A DNA stretch of 40,001 bases from Desulfobacteraceae bacterium (GTDB lineage: Bacteria > Desulfobacterota > Desulfobacteria > Desulfobacterales > Desulfolunaceae): positions 1-40,001 of the forward strand of contig JABXKT010000036.1 of NCBI GenBank assembly GCA_013619155.1, given 5' to 3'. The translations under genes were made by a program, and so were the position numbers. The notes beneath the pieces are model-generated. The model was not told the DNA's origin. It did not search any database and saw only the letters and a program-made list of their open reading frames with translations. Shown one piece after another: positions 10,151 to 19,488 of this stretch (position 1 is its first letter; each line of letters starts with the position of its first letter).

Positions 10151-10777
10151 TTACAGGGGTAAGACCTCGGCCTGAAGTCCGGCGCTGATGTATTGAATCA
10201 GCTCTTCCATCATCATTTTGGGGTCTCGGTCGATGCCTAAGATGGCGATACTCTCCTCCATCATACACTCCCCTTGCATGATGCTGAAGGCGGAGAGGCG
10301 GAAGAAGGCGATGCGGCGAAGTAGGGTCATCTTGGGAAGGGTGGGCAGCGCCTGGGCCATGCAGTCGGCCAAGTAGAGGAGTTTTTTTTCGATAAATTTT
10401 TTTAGGTTCTGTTTGAAAAAGTCCTCGTTCTCATAGGCGGCGGCAAACTGGTGAAAGACGTTCATCCAGTCCGGGTGGTCCACGGTGAACTCATAGAGGG
10501 GTTCTAACTGGCTTCGCAGCAGCTCCTCTAAGATGGGGGGGGTCCCGTCGTATTTTGCCATCACCTCTCGCAAGCGCTGGGTCTGTTTCTTCTCCAAGGG
10601 GGTGAGGAACCGGGTCACAATGGCGGAGATGAGATTGTCTTTGGAGCCGAAGTGGTAGTTGATGGCGGCCACATTGACGCCGGCGGCCTCCGTGATTTTT
10701 CGCATGGAGGCCTTGTCGGCCCCCACTTCCACGATGAGTTTTTGCGCCGCATCGAGTATTTTGGTTTTTGTTGCCAT
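10151..10777 (-). CDS. TetR/AcrR-family repressor of the efflux operon
   Basis: A 208-residue regulator with the TetR helix-turn-helix at residues about 8-52 (KILDAAQKLI, then the recognition helix NVAAINYHFGSKDNL). The remainder is a helical ligand-binding and dimerisation domain of normal length. It is the first gene of the minus-strand set tetR, MFP, RND, tolC. Two similar 17-bp palindromes sit 28-68 bp upstream of its start, so it probably represses its own promoter and, by read-through, the pump genes. The inducer is unknown, and is perhaps a substrate of the pump. Confidence 0.92.
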   Translation of the reverse strand: MATKTKILDAAQKLIVEVGADKASMRKITEAAGVNVAAINYHFGSKDNLISAIVTRFLTPLEKKQTQRLREVMAKYDGTPPILEELLRSQLEPLYEFTVDHPDWMNVFHQFAAAYENEDFFKQNLKKFIEKKLLYLADCMAQALPTLPKMTLLRRIAFFRLSAFSIMQGECMMEESIAILGIDRDPKMMMEELIQYISAGLQAEVLPL

Positions 10778-10804
10778 GGGTTCCTAGGTGGTGGGAAGAT
10801 TAAA

Positions 10805-10845
10805 TTCAAACACTGTTTGAACAGAAGTTTTAAACGATGTTTGAA
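10805..10845 (-). promoter_or_regulatory. Tandem TetR-type operators ahead of tetR
   Basis: Site 1 (10805-10821) is TTCAAACA-C-TGTTTGAA, a perfect palindrome with 8-bp arms. Site 2 (10829-10845), TTTAAACGATGTTTGAA, matches it at 14 of 17 positions. The centres are 24 bp apart, just over two helical turns, placing them on nearly the same face of the DNA. They lie in the short gap between the Omp85 gene stop and the tetR start, the expected place for an autorepression site. The assignment to this TetR is inference from position. Confidence 0.75.
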
Positions 10846-10901
10846 ACGGGTGCAAGCTTTTTTGGCGCGACCCCGTGGGGCTTCTTTTAAGGGGTGGGGC
10901 A

Positions 10902-13715
10902 CTAAAATGTGTAACCAATGGAGAAGTGGAGGCTTCCGGCGCTCTCACCCGGTTTGGGGTCCAGTTTCCAGCCGTAGAGAAAGCCGATGGGGCCGATGGG
11001 GGTGATATAGCGTAAGCCGGCTCCGGCCGATGAACGAAATCCTTCGGGGAGGGTGGTATCGGAGAGTTTCAGGAGGGCACCGGTGTCATAGAAGGTGGTG
11101 AGCTCCATATGAAGGCCCACGTCGAAGCGCGCCTCTAAACTCCCCAGTATGGAGGTGCGACCACCCACGGGGTCTCCGTCCGCCCCGACTCGTAGCATAT
11201 TTTCTCCGAATCCACGAATATCCGAGGTGCCGCCGAGGAAGAGGCGTTGATCTTCGGCGATGGTGGTGACGCCCCCATAGGGCGCGACGTGTTGGTATCG
11301 TCCCCGGAAGGCCAGGGTGAGGCGGTCTGTGGGGCTATAGTAGCTTCGTAATTCATAGCGATGCTTTAAAAAATCGTCCAGGGGGGTTTCGATGCCCTTG
11401 GAGATTTCGAGGGCGGCGGTGGCCATGGCCCCTTTTTTGGGCCGGATAAAGGAGTCTGTGGATCGGTAGAAGATGGACGGGGTGGTCACGATGAGGCTTC
11501 GGGGCTCGTATTGCTCCAGCGCATCCAGATCGACGGGGTCGGACTCCTCCTGATAGAGGTCCCTTCTCTCATAGCGGGAGATGAGGGAGGTCTTGATATG
11601 AGGGGTGAGATCCCGGGTGAGTCCCAGGGAGGCACCGTAGGTCCGTGTCCCAAAATTCTGATTGAACTCGTGAATATCTTCGGCGAATAGATTGAAGGTA
11701 GAGGCGATGCGTGTCTCCAAGAAACGGGGGTCGGTGAGTCCGAGTTCTGCCCTGTAGCCTATTTCGCTCCATTCGCTGGCGACCCAGCCCTCTTTATTGA
11801 GACCGAACAGATTGCGATCCCCTAAGCGTGCGTGGGTGTATATCTCTCGACGGGTATCGTAGCCGAGGCCCGCCTCGACATAGTACGGTTTTTTCTCCTC
11901 CACCTCCACCATCATTTGAACCCGATTCGTCTTCTCCGCCAGTCCGATCATCGTAAAATTTGCCGAATCCAGGGCGTTTATATTGCGTATATTGCGCTGA
12001 CTCTCAAGCATCTTGATCAGGGAGAAGGGGGCCCCGGGTTTCTGAGTCAACTCCTTTTTTAGTATCGTCTCTTGGGTTCTGAAATTTCCCGTGTAGAAGG
12101 TCTCTCCCATTTTGACGGGGGGGCCTTCATCCAGCTCATAGGTGACGCCGGCCCACTGACACGTCGTATCCTCTGACCCCCCTTTTTCCGCGTGAATGGT
12201 TCCAGAAACGGCCACATGGGGGTGACCTTTTTCAGAGATTCGTTCCGATAAGGTGTTTTCATCGCTTTGAACCATATACTCCCGAAAGGGGGCGCCCTCT
12301 CGCAAGGCGATAGCGTTTCGTGCCTCCGCGTCTGTCAGGGCGTTTAAGCCTTTAAACTCAATGGATTTTATCCGGGTCTGGGGCCCTTCACTCACCGTCA
12401 GGCGGATGTCGGTGAGGGTCCTCTTTCCCTTCGGGTCCGGGCGAAATGTGACCGTGTCGGTGATGGATATGTTGAGGTATCCCTGTTTGAGGTAGAGCGC
12501 CTCCATGGCGCTGATATCCTCTTTGAGGATCTTCGGGACGAAGGCGCCCCCGTGGAAGGTCCCTGGAAGACGGGTGAACATCTCTTTTTCTAATGCCTCT
12601 AAGGGAAAGACCGTATTGCCCTCGATGTGGATGGCGTCGACGATGGCCCGGGGGCCCTCTATAATGGTGAACTGGATATGGCGTGTGGGGGCCTCTTTTT
12701 GTCCGGGTGTCTCTGCCATGCGCACCCGGGTATCCAGGTAACCCGCCTCCCGATAGCGTTTCCGGATGGCCCGAATGCCTCTCTTCAGCTCGATATCATC
12801 TCTGTTTCCTCGGCCCTCTAGGTTGAGTGTCCGTTTAAGGGTCCAGTCCCAGAATTCCTTATTTCCCTTAAACCGGGTCGTGTATCGGGGACCTTCCCTT
12901 ACCTCGAAGCGAAGCACCACATCGTAGGTACCGGGGATAGGGGTGACCGTGGAGCTTACCTCCACCTCGGCGTAGCCCTGGGTGCGGTAAAAATGGATCA
13001 GTCGTTTGACATCTTCCCGGCGTTTTTTCTCCACAAAACGGGGAATCTCCCCATAGAAGAGGGAGGACTTCCAGGTATCGGTCCTCAGTTTGAGCCGTGT
13101 ATCGGAAAATGATCGGTTTCCATGCATCTCCACGCGTTGGATGCGGTTAAAGGACCCCTTGTCGATGGCGATGGCCACCACGACATGGTCATCACCGGGC
13201 GCCTGTGTGGCGATGATGACGACCTGGGGATCGGGGTAGCCCTCCTCCTGGAATAGCTGGATGATCAGCGCCTTCTGTCTTGGAAGGCTCGACGGGACAA
13301 AGGCATCTCCCGTGAAGATGGTCATGGCGTTGAACACCTCTTTTTCAAGGAGGGGAAAGGCCCCGGAGAGTTTAATATCCTTGATTCGCCGGAATGGGGT
13401 GAGGCGAAAGGTGAGGGTAAGCCTTTGGGCGCTCCAGTCGGGATCGGGGACCTCGATGGACTCAAAGAGATCGGAGCGTTTAAGGGCGTCAATGGCTGCC
13501 CGGATCGTATCGGCAGAGAAGGGGTCCCCCGCCTGGATGGGGATGAGTCCCCGGGCGATCTCTTCATAGTACCCCCGCCTCGAGTGGACTCCGGAAATCT
13601 CCACGGCCAGGGTAGCGACCACGAGGGGGGGGGGCTTTGTCACTTCGGCGGCGCAGAGGCCGGGGGTATTCACCAGAATCATCACTACTATCAAGAGGTT
13701 TCGTATTCGCTTCAT
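10902..13715 (-). CDS. Omp85-family outer membrane assembly protein (TamA/BamA-like, about seven POTRA domains)
   Basis: A 937-residue outer membrane protein with a signal peptide (MKRIRNLL...GLCAAE), a periplasmic stretch of about 580 residues built of POTRA-like beta-alpha-alpha-beta-beta units, and a 16-strand barrel from about residue 612 that ends in a terminal Phe (FSIGYTF). The barrel carries the GGTSDIRGFGE loop typical of Omp85 proteins. Periplasmic length suggests about seven POTRAs, against three in E. coli TamA and five in BamA. It lies downstream of tamB on the same strand, suggesting it is the partner of TamB in moving lipids or proteins to the outer membrane. I start it at 13715; a further 59 in-frame codons upstream encode repeat-derived sequence. 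It could equally be named BamA-like, and a separate bamA elsewhere would decide. Confidence 0.88.
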   Translation of the reverse strand: MKRIRNLLIVVMILVNTPGLCAAEVTKPPPLVVATLAVEISGVHSRRGYYEEIARGLIPIQAGDPFSADTIRAAIDALKRSDLFESIEVPDPDWSAQRLTLTFRLTPFRRIKDIKLSGAFPLLEKEVFNAMTIFTGDAFVPSSLPRQKALIIQLFQEEGYPDPQVVIIATQAPGDDHVVVAIAIDKGSFNRIQRVEMHGNRSFSDTRLKLRTDTWKSSLFYGEIPRFVEKKRREDVKRLIHFYRTQGYAEVEVSSTVTPIPGTYDVVLRFEVREGPRYTTRFKGNKEFWDWTLKRTLNLEGRGNRDDIELKRGIRAIRKRYREAGYLDTRVRMAETPGQKEAPTRHIQFTIIEGPRAIVDAIHIEGNTVFPLEALEKEMFTRLPGTFHGGAFVPKILKEDISAMEALYLKQGYLNISITDTVTFRPDPKGKRTLTDIRLTVSEGPQTRIKSIEFKGLNALTDAEARNAIALREGAPFREYMVQSDENTLSERISEKGHPHVAVSGTIHAEKGGSEDTTCQWAGVTYELDEGPPVKMGETFYTGNFRTQETILKKELTQKPGAPFSLIKMLESQRNIRNINALDSANFTMIGLAEKTNRVQMMVEVEEKKPYYVEAGLGYDTRREIYTHARLGDRNLFGLNKEGWVASEWSEIGYRAELGLTDPRFLETRIASTFNLFAEDIHEFNQNFGTRTYGASLGLTRDLTPHIKTSLISRYERRDLYQEESDPVDLDALEQYEPRSLIVTTPSIFYRSTDSFIRPKKGAMATAALEISKGIETPLDDFLKHRYELRSYYSPTDRLTLAFRGRYQHVAPYGGVTTIAEDQRLFLGGTSDIRGFGENMLRVGADGDPVGGRTSILGSLEARFDVGLHMELTTFYDTGALLKLSDTTLPEGFRSSAGAGLRYITPIGPIGFLYGWKLDPKPGESAGSLHFSIGYTF

Positions 13716-13782
13716 AGGTGTCCGTGTGTTGTGTGGGGTTTGGGACGTCATCATCTGGCCTGTGGTGGATGTGTTTGGCTGA

Positions 13783-13855
13783 CGCCTCGCTTGGCCCTTT
13801 CGGGGGCCAAACTTTTGCCTGATTTGAAAGATCGGGTTTGACAAACAGGTCTTGG
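13783..13855 (+). repeat. Modular repeat, copy B1 (left part of core module)
   Basis: This partial copy of the core module (GCCTCGCTTGGCCC, then GGGGGCCAA, TTTTGCCTGATTTGAAAGATC and TTTGACAAACAGG) lacks the central hairpin. It matches the left part of copies D and F2. It is the source of the spurious upstream extension of the Omp85 reading frame. Confidence 0.75.
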
Positions 13856-13970
13856 TTGCATTTATAAAAATCTCCGCGAATGATCTCACCAACGAAGAAC
13901 GTTAACGGTCCATAATATTAAGCGAGACGCACCAAGGACAAAGGACCAAGGGGACCGGGTGGTATGACTT

Positions 13971-14329
13971 AAAAGATTGGGTTTGCCACACAGAGGCTTT
14001 AATAGTGACCATGACGGGTCTTTAGCCCGTCATGGTCACAGATCTGGGGTTCAGGGGCCCAGTCCCTGGCCAGGCGTGTCGATTTAATCGTGCAAACGCC
14101 TATTTTAGCCGTTTGCACCACAATATATTGCAGTCACTATTTATAAAAATTAGACATACAGCGGATCGTACCCGCCATAATGGCTTAAGGGCCTGCCAAA
14201 AAATAGATAGACGAATTTCATAAGAATACCGCTGTGGTTTGCCTCGAGGAACGAGAGGTAAAGCGCAGCGGTAAACCGCTTTCGAGGTGTTTTTGCCTAA
14301 GTGGCTTCGTCACCCTCGCCGCCGGAGGC
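13971..14329 (+). repeat. Modular repeat, copy B2 (core + spacer + second hairpin module)
   Basis: This 360-bp composite fills the tamB-Omp85 gap. In order it holds the core hairpin (14005-14039, 15-bp arms GTGACCATGACGGG..), the CTGGGGTTCAGG segment, a spacer with ACGCCTATTTTAGC and AAAATTAGACATACAG, and a second hairpin module (CGCTGTGGTTTGCCTCGAGG...) ending GCCGCCGGAGGC. The spacer and second module recur in the same order at 25085-25333. No gene is seen in 13716-14395. Confidence 0.8.
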
Positions 14330-14395
14330 CCTTTTTGGGGTCACTCTAACCTTAGAGCTCATTTTTTTAGTCGGCCATGGGAAAAGTGGGGCCTT

Positions 14396-17300
14396 TTAAC
14401 GAAATTCCAACCGGAACATCATCTCGCCACCGAAGTCTCCGGCGGTGTCCTGGAAGGCATTCATCAAGACATTTTCAAAAAATTTATACTCGGTGGTGGC
14501 ACTCTGGACCGCCTCGCCGTTTTTTGTACCCACCCCGTATTTGAGGGTCATGCGCTTGGAGATCTCCTTGCCCACGGTGATGTTGATATCATCGGCATGA
14601 TCCTGGTCGGTGCGTTCCGTATATTTGAGTTCGATGGTGTCCAGGCCGGTGGCATTTTTCAGGCTCTCCTGGATACCTTGGGTCATGAAATCGGCAAGGA
14701 TCTGTTTGGTGGACTGGGAGGTGCCGTTTTCCCGACTGATCAGTTCCCCTGTGGTCTGGCCAAAGGTGAGAAGGGAGAGGATCTCCTTGTCCGCCTCGCT
14801 AGGGGTTGAGCTCATCTCAAATTTTAAGTTCTCCATGACGCCGGAGACATTGAGGGTGATTCTCCATTTCCGGACCTGGACCTCACTGGACAGGTCGAAG
14901 GTGGGTTCGATCTTGTAGGGGTTGATGAAGTCCACCACACCTTTTGTGATCTCAAACTCCTTGCCCAGGTAGTTGATGAGGCCGGATTCGACCTCGGCAC
15001 GTCCGCTGATATGGGGGTTCTTTAAGGGGCCGTATATCGTCAAGGTGGGCTTAAGGGCCATGAGGGTGAGGTTGTTGTCGATAATAAAGGGGGCCCGGTG
15101 CCGGATGGCGATCTGAAGGTCTGTGTTGTCCAGTATGGAGGCCGTGGCCTCTGTGGGGAGGGGTATATCCCGTCGTTTTTTATGGATGATGTTCTCGATC
15201 AGGCCGAATTTGACATCTTTGGTATACGTTCCCTCGAGGATGAGGATATCTCCGGCTATGAGGGTGTGCGTAAGGGGCCCTGTCAGGGTGAGGTTCCCAT
15301 TGATAAGGGCCTCCATGGTGCCAGGCAGTGAGAGGGGCAGGGTCTGGGCATTTAAGCGGGCGTTCACGGAGACAGGGGATAGATTCTCCAAGATCAGCTG
15401 ACCCGAGCCATGGAATCGACCGGAGTCCAGGCCACCGGAGAGCGCCTCGATGGTGATGGCCTCGGGGGTGATCTGAATCTGGCCCTGGAGGGTGTGCACC
15501 CTCTGGTCGGTCTCCGGCAGGATGAACCCCATATCCTCTATGGCGAGGGTCGCCTTAAAATCGGGTTTTTCCATGGTGCCCTTAAGGGTGGTTGATAGCC
15601 TCATCTCGCCCGTGATATCCCCCAGCACCTGGGTGAATAGGTTCATCACCTGCAAGGGGACCTTCCCTTCGGCCTTAAAATTCAAGGGACCGTTGGGCCT
15701 TTTCTCGCCGCCGATGGTGAGAAATCCTTTCTCAAAGAGGGTGAGGCGGGTGGTGGGGAGGAAAAGGGTTCCGTGGAGAACGGAGGCTTTAAAATCTACG
15801 GCCCGTACGATTTCTGCCTTGCCTTGGGAGATGGAAAATTCCGAGATCTTGGCCGTGGCGTCTACCGTCTCTGGGGATGCGGTGTTCCCTCGGATGGTGA
15901 ATCGTCCGGAGAGGGTCCCGGCCAGATCTGTACGCCCCCCCATCGTGAAGAAGGGCGCCAAGGGGGCCTTGTTCAGGGTGGCCGCCATGGAGAAGGCCTG
16001 GGTGGCCAGGTCGAACTGCCCCTCGAGTTCCCCCATGAGATGGCCGGCGATATGGGCCATGTGATTTTCGAGGGTGAGGGCAAGCTGGCCATCGGGCAGG
16101 GGCGTATCGTAAAGGCTTAAGTGGCTGAGAGTCACCTCTCCTGTTGCCTGGGGATTTTTAAAATTACCGCCGATGGAAAGGGCCAGATCCATGGCTCCTT
16201 GTATCCCGGAGTCCGTCTCCAGGGCCTCGATCCCTTGAAGGGAGAGCCCCCGGCCGTTCACGTCGACGCGAAATGCCTGGGTCCTGGGCCGGAGCCATCC
16301 CGTGGCCCTTATCTCCTCATCCGGTGCCAGGGCCAGGGTCAGGGCATCCACCACCACCTTCGCCTCACCGCTCCTCTCTTCATCCAGGCGGGCGGCAAGG
16401 GTGACGCCGTGGATGGTCTGGGCGCCCAAGTCGAGATTGGCCCCTGTGAGGCGAAGGGCGCCCGAGGGGTGGGCGGTGGTTCCCGTCAGCTCTCCGGCAA
16501 GGGAGAGTTTTCCCGTCATGGTGGGGAAAAAATCGTCCAGAAAGAGCCCCTTTCCCCCCAGGGTGAGGTCAAGGGCGGGCGTCTCCACCGGTTTTCCCGT
16601 GTCGGCATCGAGGAGTTGGGCGGTGCCGGTGAGGGTCATGTGGGATCTTTTGTTGCGAAGGGTTAAGGCATCTAGGGTGAGGTTTCCCTGACTCATGCAG
16701 AGTCGGCTCTCCAGGGCTCCCATGGGGTATCCCTGGAAGGTGAGATCCTCTCCGCTGAGGGTGAGGAATGCCTCCGGGAAGCGAAGGGGGCCTTTTAGGG
16801 TGAGGGTCCCATCCATTGCTCCGGAAATCTCCGTACCCTTGACGAAATTGTCGGCCGTGATGTGGTGAAATGTGACGGTGAGGTCTGTGGGAAGGGTGGC
16901 GGAGATCCCGTTGTCGAGGAGGCCCACCGAGCCCTGGGCTTGGATAGTCGCATCCGTATTTGTCAGCGTGGCCCTTGTCAGGTTTAGCGTCCCCGAGCTC
17001 TCTAAGTTGGCATCTAAGCGGAGATCCCCCCAGGGGATACTCCCCATCCCAAGGCTTTGGCAGAGGAGCTGGGCCTTCACCACCGGCGTCTTTATCGAAC
17101 CATTTACCGTGATCTGGGCCGTGAGATCCCCCATGAGATCGGCTGCCGGGGAGGGCAGTTTCAGGGCGGCCAGATCGGGCAGCGTGAGCGCCACAGTGGC
17201 CGCCACTGTATCCGTTTCCCTGGCGTAGCTCCCCTGGGCATCGATGTGGGCATCTCCTGTGGCCATCGTTAGCTTCTGGATGGTTATTTTGTGAGGGTCG

Positions 17301-18343
17301 CGGGTAGCCTGAAGGGTCAGGGTAAGGTCTCGTGGGGCCATCGTTTCGTTCCAGGCGAGCCCGTGCGCGGAGAGGCGAAGCCGACCCGCCGCCGAGAGGT
17401 TCTGGGGAGAGATGCCCACCCCGTGAAGGGTGAGCTGGGAGGCCACCTCTCCCCTGACACCCTGTGGCAGGCCCGGTATGTGGGAGAGGGCGGTGCCGGT
17501 TTGGGTTAGCGCCACCGTGTAGGCCAGGGCCTCGAGGTTCCGCTTTGGGGCCATGAGCCCCTCTTTAAAGGCATCTCGGAGATCGACGTCTCCTGTGGCC
17601 GTTACCTGGCCCTTGGGGGTGTCGATCTCCAGTGCGTGGAGAACCAGTTGCCTCTCCTTCAGGCTGAACTCCAGGCGGGCACGGTTCACTTGGGCTCCGG
17701 CGATATCCCCTCTGCCCAGGCGCAGTGTGGCCTCTCCCGATTCCGTATAGAGGTTGGCCCCGGAAAGGGTGAACTCGATGCCCTCGAGGTGGGTTCCTGG
17801 GGCGGCATCCCCGGAGGCGTATGGTTCATACCGGACGCTTCCACGGGTGAGGGTGAGGGTATCCATGACGATATTGAAGGGGGCTCTTCGTGGTGAGGGG
17901 GTCGTCGATGGGGGCGCAGATGGGCTTGGCGTGGCTGGGGGAAAGGCCGTGAGGATATTGAGTGTGCCGTTCTCTTCTGCTTTCAGGTGTAACTGGGGCG
18001 CTTCGAGAATTACGGCTTCCGCCGCCAGTTCTCCGTGGAGGAGGGCCGTCCAGGTGATATTCACAACTCCCCGGTCCAGGGAGAAGAGGGGCTCTCCTGC
18101 GGGGTCTTGGAGCCGAAGGGTTCGCACCTCCACCTCTCCTTTCACGAGGGAGAGGCTCAGCCCATCCCAGGAGAGGGTGCCGGGGATCGCTTTGTTGATC
18201 CGTTTTTGAATCATGGCCTGGGCAGGGGCCGAGGTGATCCACAGACGCCCGGCGATGAGCGCTACGGTCACGAGGATGAATAGCGTCCCCGTTAGCAGGC
18301 ACACCCGTCTGAATATCTGTTGCCCCTTTTCGGTGGTGACCAC
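14396..18343 (-). CDS. tamB: Translocation and assembly module protein TamB
   Basis: A 1315-residue AsmA/TamB-type protein. It has an N-terminal membrane anchor (residues about 13-35), then a very long run of short amphipathic beta segments forming the predicted hydrophobic groove that spans the periplasm, and a C-terminal DUF490/TamB domain (about 980-1315) ending in an outer-membrane-like strand with a terminal aromatic-x-Arg. The start is GTG at 18343, giving MVTTEKGQ; the ribosome-binding site is weak. The Omp85 gene follows 680 bp downstream on the same strand with a large repeat between. TamB-family proteins are implicated in phospholipid transport to the outer membrane and autotransporter assembly. 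The length is close to E. coli TamB (about 1259 residues). Confidence 0.92.
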   Translation of the reverse strand: MVTTEKGQQIFRRVCLLTGTLFILVTVALIAGRLWITSAPAQAMIQKRINKAIPGTLSWDGLSLSLVKGEVEVRTLRLQDPAGEPLFSLDRGVVNITWTALLHGELAAEAVILEAPQLHLKAEENGTLNILTAFPPATPSPSAPPSTTPSPRRAPFNIVMDTLTLTRGSVRYEPYASGDAAPGTHLEGIEFTLSGANLYTESGEATLRLGRGDIAGAQVNRARLEFSLKERQLVLHALEIDTPKGQVTATGDVDLRDAFKEGLMAPKRNLEALAYTVALTQTGTALSHIPGLPQGVRGEVASQLTLHGVGISPQNLSAAGRLRLSAHGLAWNETMAPRDLTLTLQATRDPHKITIQKLTMATGDAHIDAQGSYARETDTVAATVALTLPDLAALKLPSPAADLMGDLTAQITVNGSIKTPVVKAQLLCQSLGMGSIPWGDLRLDANLESSGTLNLTRATLTNTDATIQAQGSVGLLDNGISATLPTDLTVTFHHITADNFVKGTEISGAMDGTLTLKGPLRFPEAFLTLSGEDLTFQGYPMGALESRLCMSQGNLTLDALTLRNKRSHMTLTGTAQLLDADTGKPVETPALDLTLGGKGLFLDDFFPTMTGKLSLAGELTGTTAHPSGALRLTGANLDLGAQTIHGVTLAARLDEERSGEAKVVVDALTLALAPDEEIRATGWLRPRTQAFRVDVNGRGLSLQGIEALETDSGIQGAMDLALSIGGNFKNPQATGEVTLSHLSLYDTPLPDGQLALTLENHMAHIAGHLMGELEGQFDLATQAFSMAATLNKAPLAPFFTMGGRTDLAGTLSGRFTIRGNTASPETVDATAKISEFSISQGKAEIVRAVDFKASVLHGTLFLPTTRLTLFEKGFLTIGGEKRPNGPLNFKAEGKVPLQVMNLFTQVLGDITGEMRLSTTLKGTMEKPDFKATLAIEDMGFILPETDQRVHTLQGQIQITPEAITIEALSGGLDSGRFHGSGQLILENLSPVSVNARLNAQTLPLSLPGTMEALINGNLTLTGPLTHTLIAGDILILEGTYTKDVKFGLIENIIHKKRRDIPLPTEATASILDNTDLQIAIRHRAPFIIDNNLTLMALKPTLTIYGPLKNPHISGRAEVESGLINYLGKEFEITKGVVDFINPYKIEPTFDLSSEVQVRKWRITLNVSGVMENLKFEMSSTPSEADKEILSLLTFGQTTGELISRENGTSQSTKQILADFMTQGIQESLKNATGLDTIELKYTERTDQDHADDINITVGKEISKRMTLKYGVGTKNGEAVQSATTEYKFFENVLMNAFQDTAGDFGGEMMFRLEFR

Positions 18344-18442
18344 AATTTTATTCCGATTGAGTTGGGGAATATACCGCGTGTCGCCTCGGCTTGGTGGGGG
18401 AGGTCAACGAAAAGGGGCAAAATCAGCCCTTCGGCGGCAGGG

Positions 18443-18820
18443 TTAGAGAAGTTTTTCGGCCCCTGCATACACCGCTTCCACCTTGAGCGCCGTCGCCGCG
18501 TGTCCCGGGTGTTTTGCTGGGTTCCATGATTTCATATCTTCAAATACCACGCCTTCGGTATGGTATTCAATGGTCCCTTTGACCTGATACGCCTCACCCT
18601 CTCCGGTGATGAAGAGAAGAGAGCCGGGGCTGCCGGCTTCGATGTTTTGAAGGGTCTTGGAGAAGTAGTTGTTGGCCACGACCAGAGTCTCTTCATCGAA
18701 TTTTGAGACACAGGTGGCGTAGATGGCGTTGGGAACCCCGGCCTTGTCTACGGTGGTTAAGATGATGGGACCTTTATGGGCGTCCCAGGCTTTGCTGACT
18801 TTTTCGGGTAAAGCAGGCAT
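18443..18820 (-). CDS. Pyridoxamine 5'-phosphate oxidase-family (FMN-binding split barrel) protein
   Basis: A 125-residue protein with the split-barrel pattern of small PNPOx-like flavoproteins: an N-terminal helix (residues 1-14), then strands with GPIILTTVDKAGVPNAIYATCVSKFDEETLVVANN, a Lys-Thr-Leu-Gln-Asn phosphate-binding-type segment, and a C-terminal strand with LKVEAVYAG. Such stand-alone proteins bind FMN or F420 and are usually reductases or heme-utilisation-like proteins rather than true PNPOx enzymes. It appears to be a single-gene unit with its own candidate -10 box upstream. The physiological substrate is unknown. Confidence 0.85.
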   Translation of the reverse strand: MPALPEKVSKAWDAHKGPIILTTVDKAGVPNAIYATCVSKFDEETLVVANNYFSKTLQNIEAGSPGSLLFITGEGEAYQVKGTIEYHTEGVVFEDMKSWNPAKHPGHAATALKVEAVYAGAEKLL

Positions 18821-18853
18821 ATCGTCTCTCTTTTATCTCCCCTGGCGCCTTTT

Positions 18854-18859
18854 ATTATA
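18854..18859 (-). promoter_or_regulatory. Candidate -10 element for the PNPOx-like gene
   Basis: A perfect TATAAT lies on the minus strand 34 bp upstream of the ATG at 18820, giving a short leader of about 27 bases. No good -35 hexamer is seen at 16-18 bp spacing, so the call rests on the -10 alone. Confidence 0.35.
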
Positions 18860-19232
18860 ATGGAGTTAAAGATCAGGCGGGGTCCAGGGTATGGGTGATG
18901 CCAATCCGGTCACCATCGGCATGCGCGCATGGAAAAGATACACCAAAATTAAAGATGGGTGCGTGGGCAGTGCCGAAAACGGTGGGTGAAAAGGCCCCAT
19001 GGGTTGATGGTTTCGCCCGAGGGGGCATGAATTCTACCGGAATAAAACATAGTTTTAATTTTTAAGCAATAAGGGTGTTTCACGCCTCTTCTCTCTTGCC
19101 CTGGACCACCCCATCGGCCTGCTGCAGAGGCGATCTCCCCATAAAATGGACCGAGGCCCCTCGGCGGTTTTTAAAATTAGGGGGCTATAGAGTCCTTTGC
19201 CCCATAATTCACCGCCCTTTGCTACTATTCAA
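18860..19232. other. Intergenic stretch with no recognised feature
   Basis: I see no gene, RNA or strong hairpin between the PNPOx-like gene's promoter region and repeat copy C. Short open frames here lack ribosome-binding sites and coding character. Confidence 0.5.
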
Positions 19233-19393
19233 TGGCCCTGCCAGGGGTCAAGTTTTTGCCATGACTTTATAAGGGCTCAGGCAAAAAATAAATGCACACG
19301 TTTAAGAAAAATGCCGCTGTGATTTGACCTGCGAAGCGGGTTAAATCACAGCGCTAACCCGCTTTCACGGTGGCTCACCGTGCCGCCGGAGGC
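19233..19393 (+). repeat. Modular repeat, copy C (truncated core + second hairpin module)
   Basis: It starts with ATGGCCCTGCCAGGGGTCAA, a truncated core, continues with GGGCTCAGGCAAAAAATAAA, then the hairpin 19318-19355 with arms GCTGTGATTT / AAATCACAGC, and ends GTGCCGCCGGAGGC. It lies just past the stop of the TAXI binding protein gene, and the hairpin could act as a transcription terminator. Confidence 0.75.
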
Positions 19394-19488
19394 CTTTTTT
19401 GATCTGAGAAGCGTGACCCATAGCTCTTGTAGAAGATTGATGATCTCGTTGTATCTCAAGGGGACTGGCCTCTGGGGCCGGCTCCTGG

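Noticed and set aside
13716..13892. N-terminal extension of the Omp85 reading frame
   Set aside because: These 59 codons translate repeat copy B1 and flanks, lack a ribosome-binding site and precede a clear signal peptide.
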